This document shows, in pieces, positions 1 to 5,144 of a stretch of 5,400 nucleotides of DNA. The stretch covers positions 1 to 5,400 of the forward strand of contig DATAYF010000751.1 in NCBI GenBank assembly GCA_036272735.1, in the 5' to 3' direction. Below the pieces are notes generated by a model, which was given only the letters and a program-made list of their open reading frames with translations, was not told the origin of the DNA and made no database searches. Every line of letters starts with the position of its first letter. Positions within the stretch are counted from its first letter, which is position 1. A program made the translations under genes and the position numbers. The stretch comes from DATAYF01 sp036272735 (GTDB taxonomy: Bacteria > Chloroflexota > Ktedonobacteria > Ktedonobacterales > Ktedonobacteraceae).

Positions 1-29
1 ATGCCGCTGGCCCGCCGGGCCAGCGGCAT
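1..29 (-). terminator. perfect 14-bp-arm palindrome, probable terminator
   Basis: Positions 1-14 and 16-29 are exact reverse complements around the central C at 15, giving a very GC-rich stem (GCCGCTGGCCCG arm). It lies 57 bp beyond the stop of the minus-strand epimerase-like gene, where a terminator is expected. Its core differs at only three of 25 positions from the palindrome at 1079-1103, which also follows a minus-strand gene. The minus-strand T-tract, if present, would lie outside the window. The plus side carries only a short CCTTCT tail, so it could also serve a plus-strand gene ending left of the window. Confidence 0.6.
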
Positions 30-57
30 CCTTCTATGGGTCTAATTCACGCAGTGA

Positions 58-79
58 CATAACAGAAATTTTTGTTATG
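58..79 (-). repeat. small AT-rich inverted repeat just after a stop codon
   Basis: CATAACA at 58-64 pairs with TGTTATG at 73-79 across an 8-nt AT-rich loop. It begins 7 bp downstream of the stop codon of the minus-strand gene at 87-929 and precedes the strong hairpin at 1-29. It could be a weak 3' stem that protects the transcript or assists termination. With only seven A/T-rich pairs, chance is a realistic alternative. Confidence 0.35.
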
Positions 80-86
80 AAGAGCG

Positions 87-929
87 TTAGTGCAGGTAGC
101 GGGTCACAATTTCACGCTCACTGGCGAGTCCAGCCCATTCATCGGCGCTGGGACCGTCGTAGATGAGCGTGTAGGGGCCGCTAAAACCAGCCGCACGCGT
201 GATGTCGAGACAGCGAAGATAATCCGCAGTATCCATAACACCCCCGGCATCAAAATGGGCTTTCGTGTGGCAAGATTCAGCATAACGAGCAATGGCGGCT
301 AAGTCTTCGTATTTTGTGGGGCCGCTCCAATTTCCAAAGTCGAAACAGAGGCCAATATGTCCCTCCAACTGTTCGAAGACGGTGTGTACCACCTCGGGCC
401 GAGAAAGTAGCTCGTACCAGTTTTCGGTCATCAGGCGCACGTTGGAAGCCTCGGCACGTTCCGCAAAGTGACGCAAGGTACGCACGCTGGTCTGGATGTT
501 TTCCATAGTGGGCTCGGCCTTACCCGCGATGACGCGTGCGCGCTTCGCACCAAGCAGCCCGGCAATATCGATCCACGAACTGATCCAGGCCGTATCGCGT
601 TCCGCATGCACGGGATGCGTGATATCACCATTGTCGATGAGCAGCGAGAACAATTCAACCTGTGCCTCTTCCAGGGCCGCGCGCAGTTCCGCGAGGTATT
701 CACGCTCAAGTGAAGGAAGGTGAAAATAGCAGATTTCCAGAGTATGAATACCAAATTCGGCCAGGCGACGTGGTAATTCAAGCAATGGAAGGGCATCACT
801 GCCCGTAGTATGCGCGGGAATATGCAACCCATGTTCGGGACCATAACGATCAGCCGAGCCAAGCGTGCGATGCAGACTCCAGGTGGAGACCGAGAGACGT
901 AGTGCAGTAGAGGATAGCGCGTTTGTCAT
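87..929 (-). CDS. sugar phosphate isomerase/epimerase-like TIM-barrel protein
   Basis: 280 residues, resembling the xylose isomerase-like TIM-barrel family (AP endonuclease 2 fold), whose soluble members isomerise or epimerise sugars and inositol-related compounds using a divalent metal. Landmarks are the strand-2 motif LEICYFH near residues 64-70, the metal-type glutamate E169 in LMTENW, D197 in CFDFGNW, and a histidine of CHTKAHFD (H221, with H225 nearby). At the last strand, where the family usually has a metal-binding Glu in an SIE-like motif, this protein reads GPYTLIYDGP (251-260), with I256 at the expected position. Length is typical for the family. The start is supported by AAGGAG five bases before the ATG (935-940). 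It stands alone: the upstream ThDP gene is about 200 bp away, with a terminator and a promoter candidate between. Substrate is unknown; family membership is confident, a specific reaction is not. Confidence 0.92.
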   Translation of the reverse strand: MTNALSSTALRLSVSTWSLHRTLGSADRYGPEHGLHIPAHTTGSDALPLLELPRRLAEFGIHTLEICYFHLPSLEREYLAELRAALEEAQVELFSLLIDNGDITHPVHAERDTAWISSWIDIAGLLGAKRARVIAGKAEPTMENIQTSVRTLRHFAERAEASNVRLMTENWYELLSRPEVVHTVFEQLEGHIGLCFDFGNWSGPTKYEDLAAIARYAESCHTKAHFDAGGVMDTADYLRCLDITRAAGFSGPYTLIYDGPSADEWAGLASEREIVTRYLH

Positions 930-1010
930 AAATACTCCTTCGCCGATGACGTTGCCAGTAAGCTAACGAGGAGGCGTGACCTATTTCATAACGTCTGGTA
1001 TATACTTGAT

Positions 1011-1039
1011 ATCCTACAACGGCGCGTGGACATTGACAA
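1011..1039 (-). promoter_or_regulatory. candidate sigma70-type promoter for the epimerase-like gene
   Basis: On the minus strand, TTGTCA (1034-1039) and TAGGAT (1011-1016) are separated by 17 bp, giving 5 of 6 and 4 of 6 matches to the housekeeping consensus. Transcription would begin near 1004, leaving a leader of about 75 bases before the start codon at 929. It sits just downstream of the terminator of the preceding minus-strand gene, so the epimerase-like gene appears to be its own unit. This is pattern matching only. Confidence 0.45.
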
Positions 1040-1065
1040 CCATGATTTAGCTTTCAAGGAAGGCA

Positions 1066-1106
1066 GTACAGAGAAAACGCCGATGGCCCGGCGGGCCATC
1101 GGCGTT
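1066..1106 (-). terminator. Rho-independent terminator of the ThDP enzyme gene
   Basis: Arms 1076-1090 and 1092-1106 are perfect reverse complements around G1091, a 15-bp stem rich in G and C. Read on the minus strand, the stem is followed by TTTTCTCTG, a pyrimidine tail typical of intrinsic terminators. The stem begins about 30 bases after the TAG stop of the minus-strand gene ending at 1136. The plus-strand side is also T-rich (TTCTTCTCT), so it may work in both directions. Confidence 0.8.
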
Positions 1107-1135
1107 CTTCTCTATACATATTGATGCCTACTTGT

Positions 1136-2926
1136 CTAGCTTTTATGTGGTAAAACAGTCTCGACGACGCCTTTGACGGATTGCTTGATTATACCCGCTT
1201 CATCGGGATCACCCTTAACAAGCGCGGCGGCGAAGTGCATAGCCTGCTCGATACTGATATGCGGCGGCAGCGTCTCGATGTCCGGGTCGGTGTAGATGTT
1301 CATCACCACCGGTCGCGTCGCGTTCAGCGCCCAATCTAGCGCCGGACCGAGATCTTCGGGCTTTTCTACACGGATACCCGCCAGGCTCATAGACTCGGCG
1401 AGGGACTCGTAGGACTCGTCGGGAATAGATTGCGTGAGCGGCAATCTAGGATTTCCTTCTTCGACACGCATCTCCCAACTGACCTGGTTCAAATCACGAT
1501 TGTTGTACACAATGAAAATCAGACGTGGATCGCTCCAACGCTGCCAGTATTTATGCACAGTGATCAGTTCGTTGATGCCGTTCATCTGCATGGCACCGTC
1601 CCCTGTGATGCAAACCACGGGACGATCAGGATAGGCAAATTTGGCGGCAATGGCGTAGGGTACAGCCCCACCCATCGAGGCCAGGCTACCCGATAGCGAA
1701 CCCATCATCCCTTTCTGGGCTTTAATGATGCGTCCATACCAGTTGGCGGTGGTGCCAGCATCAGCCGTGAGAATGGCGTTGGCGGGCAGGCGCGGCGATA
1801 ATTCCCAGGTAATCAGGGCCGGATTGATGGGATTAGCAGGTTGTTTCGACGTGGCTTCAACAGTTTTCCACCACTCGCGTATCTCGGACTCGATCTTTTC
1901 ACGCCACGCACGATTCGTCTTGCGTTGCAGCAAGGGGATTAACGCTCGTAGCGTCTGCTTGCTATCACCGATCAGGCTCAGTTCCATTGGATAGCGCAAG
2001 CTCAGCATCTTGCCGTCGATATCGATCTGTACCCCGCGAGCCTGACCTTCTTTGGGCAGAAACTCCGAATAAGGGAAGCCGCTGCCGACCATCAGCAAGG
2101 TATCACACTCCTTCATCAGGTCCCAACTGGGCTTGGTTCCCAGCAGGCCCAGACCACCAGTAACGTAAGGAAGATCATCGGGCAGCACCATCTTGCCCAG
2201 CAACGCTTTCGCCACGCCACAGCCGAGCAGATCAGCAACCTCCGCTACCTCATCGCTGGCATGCAACGCACCCGCACCGACCAGCATCGCCACTTTCTGG
2301 CCCGCGTTGAGGATGGCGGCGGCCTTCTGGAGATCGGTCGGGGTGGGTACGATGTAAGGAGATGAGTAGCCGATGCCAGTATGTACCGAATTGTGGATAT
2401 GCGGCGGCACCTCAACGGCTTTCAGGTCTTGTACATCTTTCGGGAGAATGACGCAGGTGACAGAACGCGATGTAATGGCAATACGCACGGCCCGATCGAT
2501 CACGTGGCGCGCTGCCGTTGCATCGGTCACTGTCTCCACATAATCGCCCGCTACATCTTTGAACAGGGTTTGTAGGTCAACTTCCTGCTGATAATTGCCG
2601 CCGAGAGCCATGCGAGCGGACTGCCCAACGATAGCAACCACCGGCTGGTGGTCCATTTTCGCATCGTACAGGCCGTTCAGCAGGTGAATGGCACCCGGTC
2701 CAGACGTTGCCATACAGACGCCGACCTCGCCCGTAAACTTGGCATGGGCGCAGGCCATAAAAGCCGCCATCTCTTCATGGCGCACCTGGATAAATTCGAA
2801 CAGATCCTGGTGGCGTTCGAGTCCGCCCAGCATACCATTAATGCCATCACCAGGATACCCATAAATACGCTTGATCCCCCACGCGGAGAGACGTTCCAGG
2901 ATAAAATCGCTTACTTCTTTAGCCAT
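1136..2926 (-). CDS. thiamine diphosphate-dependent enzyme (pyruvate oxidase/acetolactate synthase superfamily)
   Basis: 596 residues from the chosen ATG. Order: N-terminal pyrimidine-binding domain (about 1-170) with GYPGDGINGM (23-32) and the ThDP-activating glutamate E51 in RHEEMAAF; a central Rossmann-like domain (about 195-330); a C-terminal pyrophosphate-binding domain (about 370-555) with the GDG...NN motif, G442-D443-G444 to N475-N476. The GDGINGM stretch recalls pyruvate oxidases (GDSLNGL). Overall it matches, from memory, the ~600-residue family annotated only as thiamine pyrophosphate-requiring protein (PRK08273-like). Such enzymes decarboxylate 2-oxo acids such as pyruvate; the acceptor here cannot be told, and no membrane anchor is seen. 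The frame stays open to an ATG at 2968, but MAKEVSDF is the usual family start, and the only good Shine-Dalgarno (AAGGAG, 2938-2943) lies between the two ATGs. A strong terminator follows, so it is probably monocistronic. Acetolactate synthase is less likely, as no small subunit gene is adjacent. Confidence 0.95.
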   Translation of the reverse strand: MAKEVSDFILERLSAWGIKRIYGYPGDGINGMLGGLERHQDLFEFIQVRHEEMAAFMACAHAKFTGEVGVCMATSGPGAIHLLNGLYDAKMDHQPVVAIVGQSARMALGGNYQQEVDLQTLFKDVAGDYVETVTDATAARHVIDRAVRIAITSRSVTCVILPKDVQDLKAVEVPPHIHNSVHTGIGYSSPYIVPTPTDLQKAAAILNAGQKVAMLVGAGALHASDEVAEVADLLGCGVAKALLGKMVLPDDLPYVTGGLGLLGTKPSWDLMKECDTLLMVGSGFPYSEFLPKEGQARGVQIDIDGKMLSLRYPMELSLIGDSKQTLRALIPLLQRKTNRAWREKIESEIREWWKTVEATSKQPANPINPALITWELSPRLPANAILTADAGTTANWYGRIIKAQKGMMGSLSGSLASMGGAVPYAIAAKFAYPDRPVVCITGDGAMQMNGINELITVHKYWQRWSDPRLIFIVYNNRDLNQVSWEMRVEEGNPRLPLTQSIPDESYESLAESMSLAGIRVEKPEDLGPALDWALNATRPVVMNIYTDPDIETLPPHISIEQAMHFAAALVKGDPDEAGIIKQSVKGVVETVLPHKS

Positions 2927-2937
2927 TGACCTGACTT

Positions 2938-2943
2938 CTCCTT
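2938..2943 (-). promoter_or_regulatory. Shine-Dalgarno that decides the ThDP enzyme start
   Basis: The minus strand reads AAGGAG here, 11 bases before the ATG at 2926. The spacing is slightly long, but the upstream in-frame ATG at 2968 has only a weak AGG-type site. This favours the shorter, 596-residue protein. Confidence 0.6.
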
Positions 2944-2966
2944 TTTCTCTTCTGCTTATTTTAAAC

Positions 2967-2994
2967 ATATTATCTACCTACACCACACGTTTAA
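2967..2994 (-). promoter_or_regulatory. weak candidate promoter for the ThDP enzyme gene
   Basis: On the minus strand, TTAAAC (2989-2994) and TAATAT (2967-2972) are 16 bp apart. The -10-like box overlaps the upstream in-frame ATG at 2968. If it is used, transcription starts downstream of that ATG and only the start at 2926 could be translated. The -35 match is poor and AT-rich DNA gives such matches by chance. Confidence 0.3.
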
Positions 2995-3102
2995 CATGCT
3001 GATTTGGTAGGAGCCTTTTTATTAATAGTCGCCAAGATCTTATTAGAAACGCATAAGAAAGCAGGCAGGCATAGAGAACAGTGAGAATAGACGTATCATC
3101 CC

Positions 3103-3129
3103 GTGCTACCATGTGGATAGAGGTAGCAC
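3103..3129. promoter_or_regulatory. operator-like inverted repeat upstream of the lactonase gene
   Basis: GTGCTACC (3103-3110) and GGTAGCAC (3122-3129) form perfect 8-bp arms with an 11-bp spacer. Half-site centres are 19 bp apart, close to two helical turns, which suits a dimeric DNA-binding regulator. The site lies 71 bp before the lactonase start codon, in the divergent intergenic region, so it could control either gene. No regulator gene is visible in the window, and it might instead be a leader hairpin. Confidence 0.4.
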
Positions 3130-3185
3130 AATATATTGCCGTGATAACTCTTATTGCAACCTTGCTTTACGAGGCAAAATAAATA

Positions 3186-3194
3186 AAGGGGAAG
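3186..3194 (+). promoter_or_regulatory. Shine-Dalgarno that decides the lactonase start
   Basis: AAGGGGAAG lies five bases before the ATG at 3200. The frame is open back to an ATG at 3113, but that ATG falls inside the inverted repeat at 3103-3129, and the extra 29 residues resemble no part of the SMP-30 fold. The start at 3200 is therefore preferred. Confidence 0.75.
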
Positions 3195-3199
3195 AATAT

Positions 3200-4084
3200 A
3201 TGCAGACAGCACAACATTATCTCACGCTCCACAATCAATTGGGCGAGGGATCGTTCTGGAATGCGCACGAACAGCGCTTATACTGGTTGGACATCAAGCA
3301 GCAACGCTTTTATCGTGGCGATATTGGCACGGACGAGCATGAGTACGTCGATGTGGGCGTTGAAATTGGTGTCACGGCCCCACGAGAGGCAGGAGGGCTG
3401 GTGATGGCAACCAATAAAGGGTTTGCCTTCTGGCACCCACAGCAGCCTACGCTACAATTTGTGGCGAACCCCTTCGAGGGCGAAGAGAACCGGCGCTTTA
3501 ACGATGGCAATATTGATGCCAAAGGCCGCTTCTGGGTCGGCACCATGTGTGATCCGCCCAATACCTGTCCTGATCCTGTCTGCAAGCTGTATCGCCTGGA
3601 CCCCGACAGTACCGTGCATATGATGGATACGGGTCTGGGCATGCCGAATGGCCTGGTCTGGAGTCCCGATAATACAATTATGTACCTGACCGATTCTCCA
3701 CAACAGGTCATCTACCAGTATGATTTTGACCTGGAAAGTGGCGTGATAGCCAATCGCCGCCCCTTTGTGCAGACACATAACGAGCCGGGCGTACCCGATG
3801 GTTTAACCATCGATGACCAGGGTTTCCTATGGAGTGTGCGCTATAATGGGGGGAAAATCATCCGTTACGACCCAGATGGCAAGGTGGAGCGCGAGATCCG
3901 TGTACCCGTGCCGCACCCCACCAGTTGCGCTTTTGCTGGTCCGCAACTTCATGATCTTTATATTACCACCGCCTGGGATGGGCTGAACGCGGAAGAGCAG
4001 GCCCAGTCGCCCCAATCGGGCGACCTGTTCCATATTGCAACCGGCGAGATAACGGGTCCCGTGCGCCGCTCTTTTCGCGGCTAA
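3200..4084 (+). CDS. SMP-30/gluconolactonase/LRE-family lactonase
   Basis: 294 residues forming one complete six-bladed beta-propeller of the SMP-30/gluconolaconase/regucalcin-like family, soluble metal-dependent enzymes that open sugar lactones to aldonic acids. Three metal ligands of the family are visible: E16 in LGEGSFW, N150 in GMPNGLVWS and D200 in VPDGLTID. The substrate-side asparagine N101 is in RFNDGNIDAKGRFWVGTM (99-116). A propeller repeat typical of the family, YNGGKIIRYDPDG, covers 215-227. Length equals the usual ~290-300 residues, and no signal peptide is seen, so it should act in the cytoplasm. The start was chosen from AAGGGGAAG at ideal spacing. The gene is divergent from the ThDP enzyme and convergent with the SDR pseudogene, so it is probably transcribed alone and may be controlled by the inverted repeat at 3103-3129. 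The exact lactone (gluconolactone or another) cannot be read from sequence. Confidence 0.95.
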   Translation: MQTAQHYLTLHNQLGEGSFWNAHEQRLYWLDIKQQRFYRGDIGTDEHEYVDVGVEIGVTAPREAGGLVMATNKGFAFWHPQQPTLQFVANPFEGEENRRFNDGNIDAKGRFWVGTMCDPPNTCPDPVCKLYRLDPDSTVHMMDTGLGMPNGLVWSPDNTIMYLTDSPQQVIYQYDFDLESGVIANRRPFVQTHNEPGVPDGLTIDDQGFLWSVRYNGGKIIRYDPDGKVEREIRVPVPHPTSCAFAGPQLHDLYITTAWDGLNAEEQAQSPQSGDLFHIATGEITGPVRRSFRG

Positions 4085-4102
4085 TGTCAATAAGGCAATG
4101 AG

Positions 4103-4157
4103 CATACATAAACGAGTGCCTATGTGTTGGCAACACATAAGCACTCGTTTATGTATG
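4103..4157. terminator. 55-bp near-perfect palindrome between convergent genes
   Basis: Outer arms of 17 bp (4103-4119 and 4141-4157) are exact reverse complements. After one C/A mismatch (4120/4140), a further 8 bp pair exactly (4121-4128 with 4132-4139) around a GGC loop. It lies between the lactonase stop (4084) and the SDR pseudogene stop (4172), the expected place for a bidirectional terminator. No long T-run follows. However, on both strands the inner GC-containing stem is followed by TTTATGTATG, which is symmetric and U-rich enough to work weakly. Confidence 0.65.
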
Positions 4158-4171
4158 GTGTCAAGGCAAGT

Positions 4172-4534
4172 TCATGGCGATTTTTTCGCCAGCAATCTCA
4201 TGAGCAAACTCACGACACTGACGGCAACCAGCGCTAAGATATCGCGATGCTCGTTGGCCCAGAGCTGCCAGCTTTGATCCCTGGCAAGGTTGTTACTGGC
4301 AAGGTTGTTAAAGGAGCCGTGTGCACCATGATCCTTTTCGTCATCGACGGGTGCCCAGAGGTTATTGGGACGATGTGGGTCTTCTGGCTGGGATGTTTGT
4401 TGTGATTGATAGCCGGTTCTCGCCAGGTAGTGGTCGCTAGCGCTACCAGAGAGCTTGTTGCCGAGGATCACGATAGCCGTCGATATGCCAACATCCAGTT
4501 CGCGCCGGTAGTGGTCGGTGACCCAGGTTACGGC
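4172..4534 (-). pseudogene. C-terminal remnant of the SDR oxidoreductase
   Basis: In this frame the reading runs AVTWVTDHYRRELDVG, then ILGNKLSGSASDHYLARTGY, then PHRPNNLWAPVDD and DHGAHGSF. It ends in a hydrophobic helix (ILALVAVSVVSLLMRLL) and a short basic tail, a likely membrane anchor. Recalled SDR relatives have matching pieces in this order (RRREIWVG, GNKLAPGLLDRYLARTGY, PDRPNNLWEPV, DHGAHGRF). A GTG at 4469-4471 could in principle start a 99-residue protein, but nothing resembling a ribosome-binding site was noted and the homology continues upstream of it. It is better read as a gene fragment than as an independent small gene. Confidence 0.8.
4281..4310. repeat. 15-bp perfect tandem duplication
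   Basis: CTGGCAAGGTTGTTA occurs twice back to back (4281-4295 and 4296-4310). In the C-terminal SDR frame it yields NNLAS-NNLAR, an in-frame five-residue duplication just after DHGAHGSF. Recalled relatives have a single copy at this position. Replication slippage in a gene no longer under selection explains it well. Confidence 0.9.
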
Positions 4535-4944
4535 AGATGCAGGGCCGCCATTGTTCCGTAGACGTCCCCCAGATACGTCACCTCAGTGACGCGCTTGAAC
4601 TCCTCTGGCTTCATCTTTTTGAAGGGCGAGAAGACCGAAGCCATGGCATCATTCACCCAGATGTCGATAGGGCCAAAGGTTTGCTCTACCTGGTCGGCTG
4701 CCGCTTCGACCTGGCTGGCATCGGACACATCTGTGGGTACAACCAGCGCCTTGCCGCCTGCCTTTTCTATATCAGCACGTGCGCCTTCCAGCCCCGCATG
4801 GCCCCGCGCCAGCAGGCCAACGGAATCGCCACGACACCCAAAGGCGAGCGCAATGGCCCGGCCAACCCCAGCCGAGGCACCAGTCACCACAACAACTCTT
4901 GATGAATTGCTTGATAATATTTTCGTACCTCCCTTCGCTTTCAT
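4528..4944 (-). pseudogene. N-terminal remnant of the SDR oxidoreductase
   Basis: 138 codons with the cofactor motif TGASAGVG at 21-28, an acidic residue before a valine at D72 (PTDV), and WVNDAMAS at 96-103 where SDRs usually have NNAG or NNAM (N to D change at 99). The homology runs through EEFKRVTEVTYLGDVYGTMAAL (about 114-135) and stops after three unrelated codons, before the strand that should carry the catalytic Ser. The ATG at 4944 has only a weak GAGAAA-type site. A near-perfect AAGGGAGGT lies inside codons 4-6, with no ATG, GTG or TTG at proper spacing behind it in frame, so the true ancestral start is uncertain. Confidence 0.8.
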
Positions 4945-5002
4945 TCATTTCTCGACGCGTAGCGAGATTTGGTTTCAGGTGCCGTTTCTTTACAGAAATC
5001 CG

Positions 5003-5043
5003 AGCGCGAAAGCCCCCGCGTTTCAACCGGGGGATGAAGCGCT
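5003..5043 (+). other. two-tier hairpin at the left end of the IS element, omegaRNA/end-like
   Basis: AGCGC (5003-5007) pairs with GCGCT (5039-5043), and CCCCCG (5013-5018) with CGGGGG (5028-5033), around a 9-nt loop CGTTTCAAC. A symmetric 5/5 internal loop (GAAAG / ATGAA) separates the stems. The pattern GAA-CCCC stem-GGGGA-TGAA resembles the hairpin seen at IS605-family ends and in the scaffold of TnpB guide RNAs, which normally lies at the 3' side of tnpB. Here it is 102 bp upstream of the start codon. No T-run follows, so it is not a simple intrinsic terminator. Confidence 0.6.
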
Positions 5044-5079
5044 GTGCCTTTGGTGAGAGGAGGGGAGGTCCTGAACGGC

Positions 5080-5109
5080 TTGACAGCGCTTCCCCGCGTT
5101 GCGTATACT
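5080..5109 (+). promoter_or_regulatory. near-consensus sigma70 promoter for tnpB
   Basis: TTGACA (5080-5085) is a perfect -35 box, and TATACT (5104-5109) matches the -10 consensus at 5 of 6 positions, with an 18-bp spacer. Transcription would begin near 5116, about 29 bases before the tnpB ATG at 5145. It lies downstream of the hairpin at 5003-5043, so tnpB mRNA from this promoter would not include that hairpin. Confidence 0.7.
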
Positions 5110-5144
5110 TCGAACAAATATTCCTCTTTCTGAAAGGCAGGTAC

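Larger units (their letters stand above)
4172..4944 (-). pseudogene. SDR-family oxidoreductase, broken by internal deletion and frame change
   Basis: Two reading frames on the same strand together look like one short-chain dehydrogenase/reductase that has lost its middle. The N-terminal part (4944 to a TAA at 4528-4530) has the NAD(P)-binding Rossmann half. The C-terminal part (about 4534 to 4172, another frame) has the distinctive tail of the same SDR subfamily. From recalled relatives of about 330-340 residues, roughly 90 residues are absent, including the catalytic Ser and the YxxxK motif. The codon phase on either side implies a net loss of 3n+1 bases. The C-terminal part also carries a 15-bp tandem duplication. 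Substrate of the ancestral enzyme is unknown; relatives are simply called SDR family oxidoreductases. The insertion element begins just upstream and may have separated the gene from its promoter. Confidence 0.82.

Noticed and set aside
431..862. 143-codon frame on the minus strand inside the epimerase-like gene
   Set aside because: It is a shifted-frame shadow of the real gene; its composition (many Cys, Met and Pro) is not protein-like and it has no recognisable motifs.
1001..1006. Plus-strand TATACT box
   Set aside because: No matching -35 box at proper spacing and no plus-strand gene follows for 2 kb.
3113..3199. 29-codon N-terminal extension of the lactonase
   Set aside because: It has no family similarity, its ATG lies in an inverted repeat, and a much better Shine-Dalgarno precedes the ATG at 3200.
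4537..5056. Plus-strand open frames opposite the SDR remnant
   Set aside because: They are antisense to clear SDR homology and have no motifs; open antisense frames are common at this GC content.
5051..5070. Possible G-quadruplex (GG runs in GGTGAGAGGAGGGGAGG) before the tnpB -35 box
   Set aside because: Only two-tier runs are available; such purine-rich stretches are common and the evidence is too weak.
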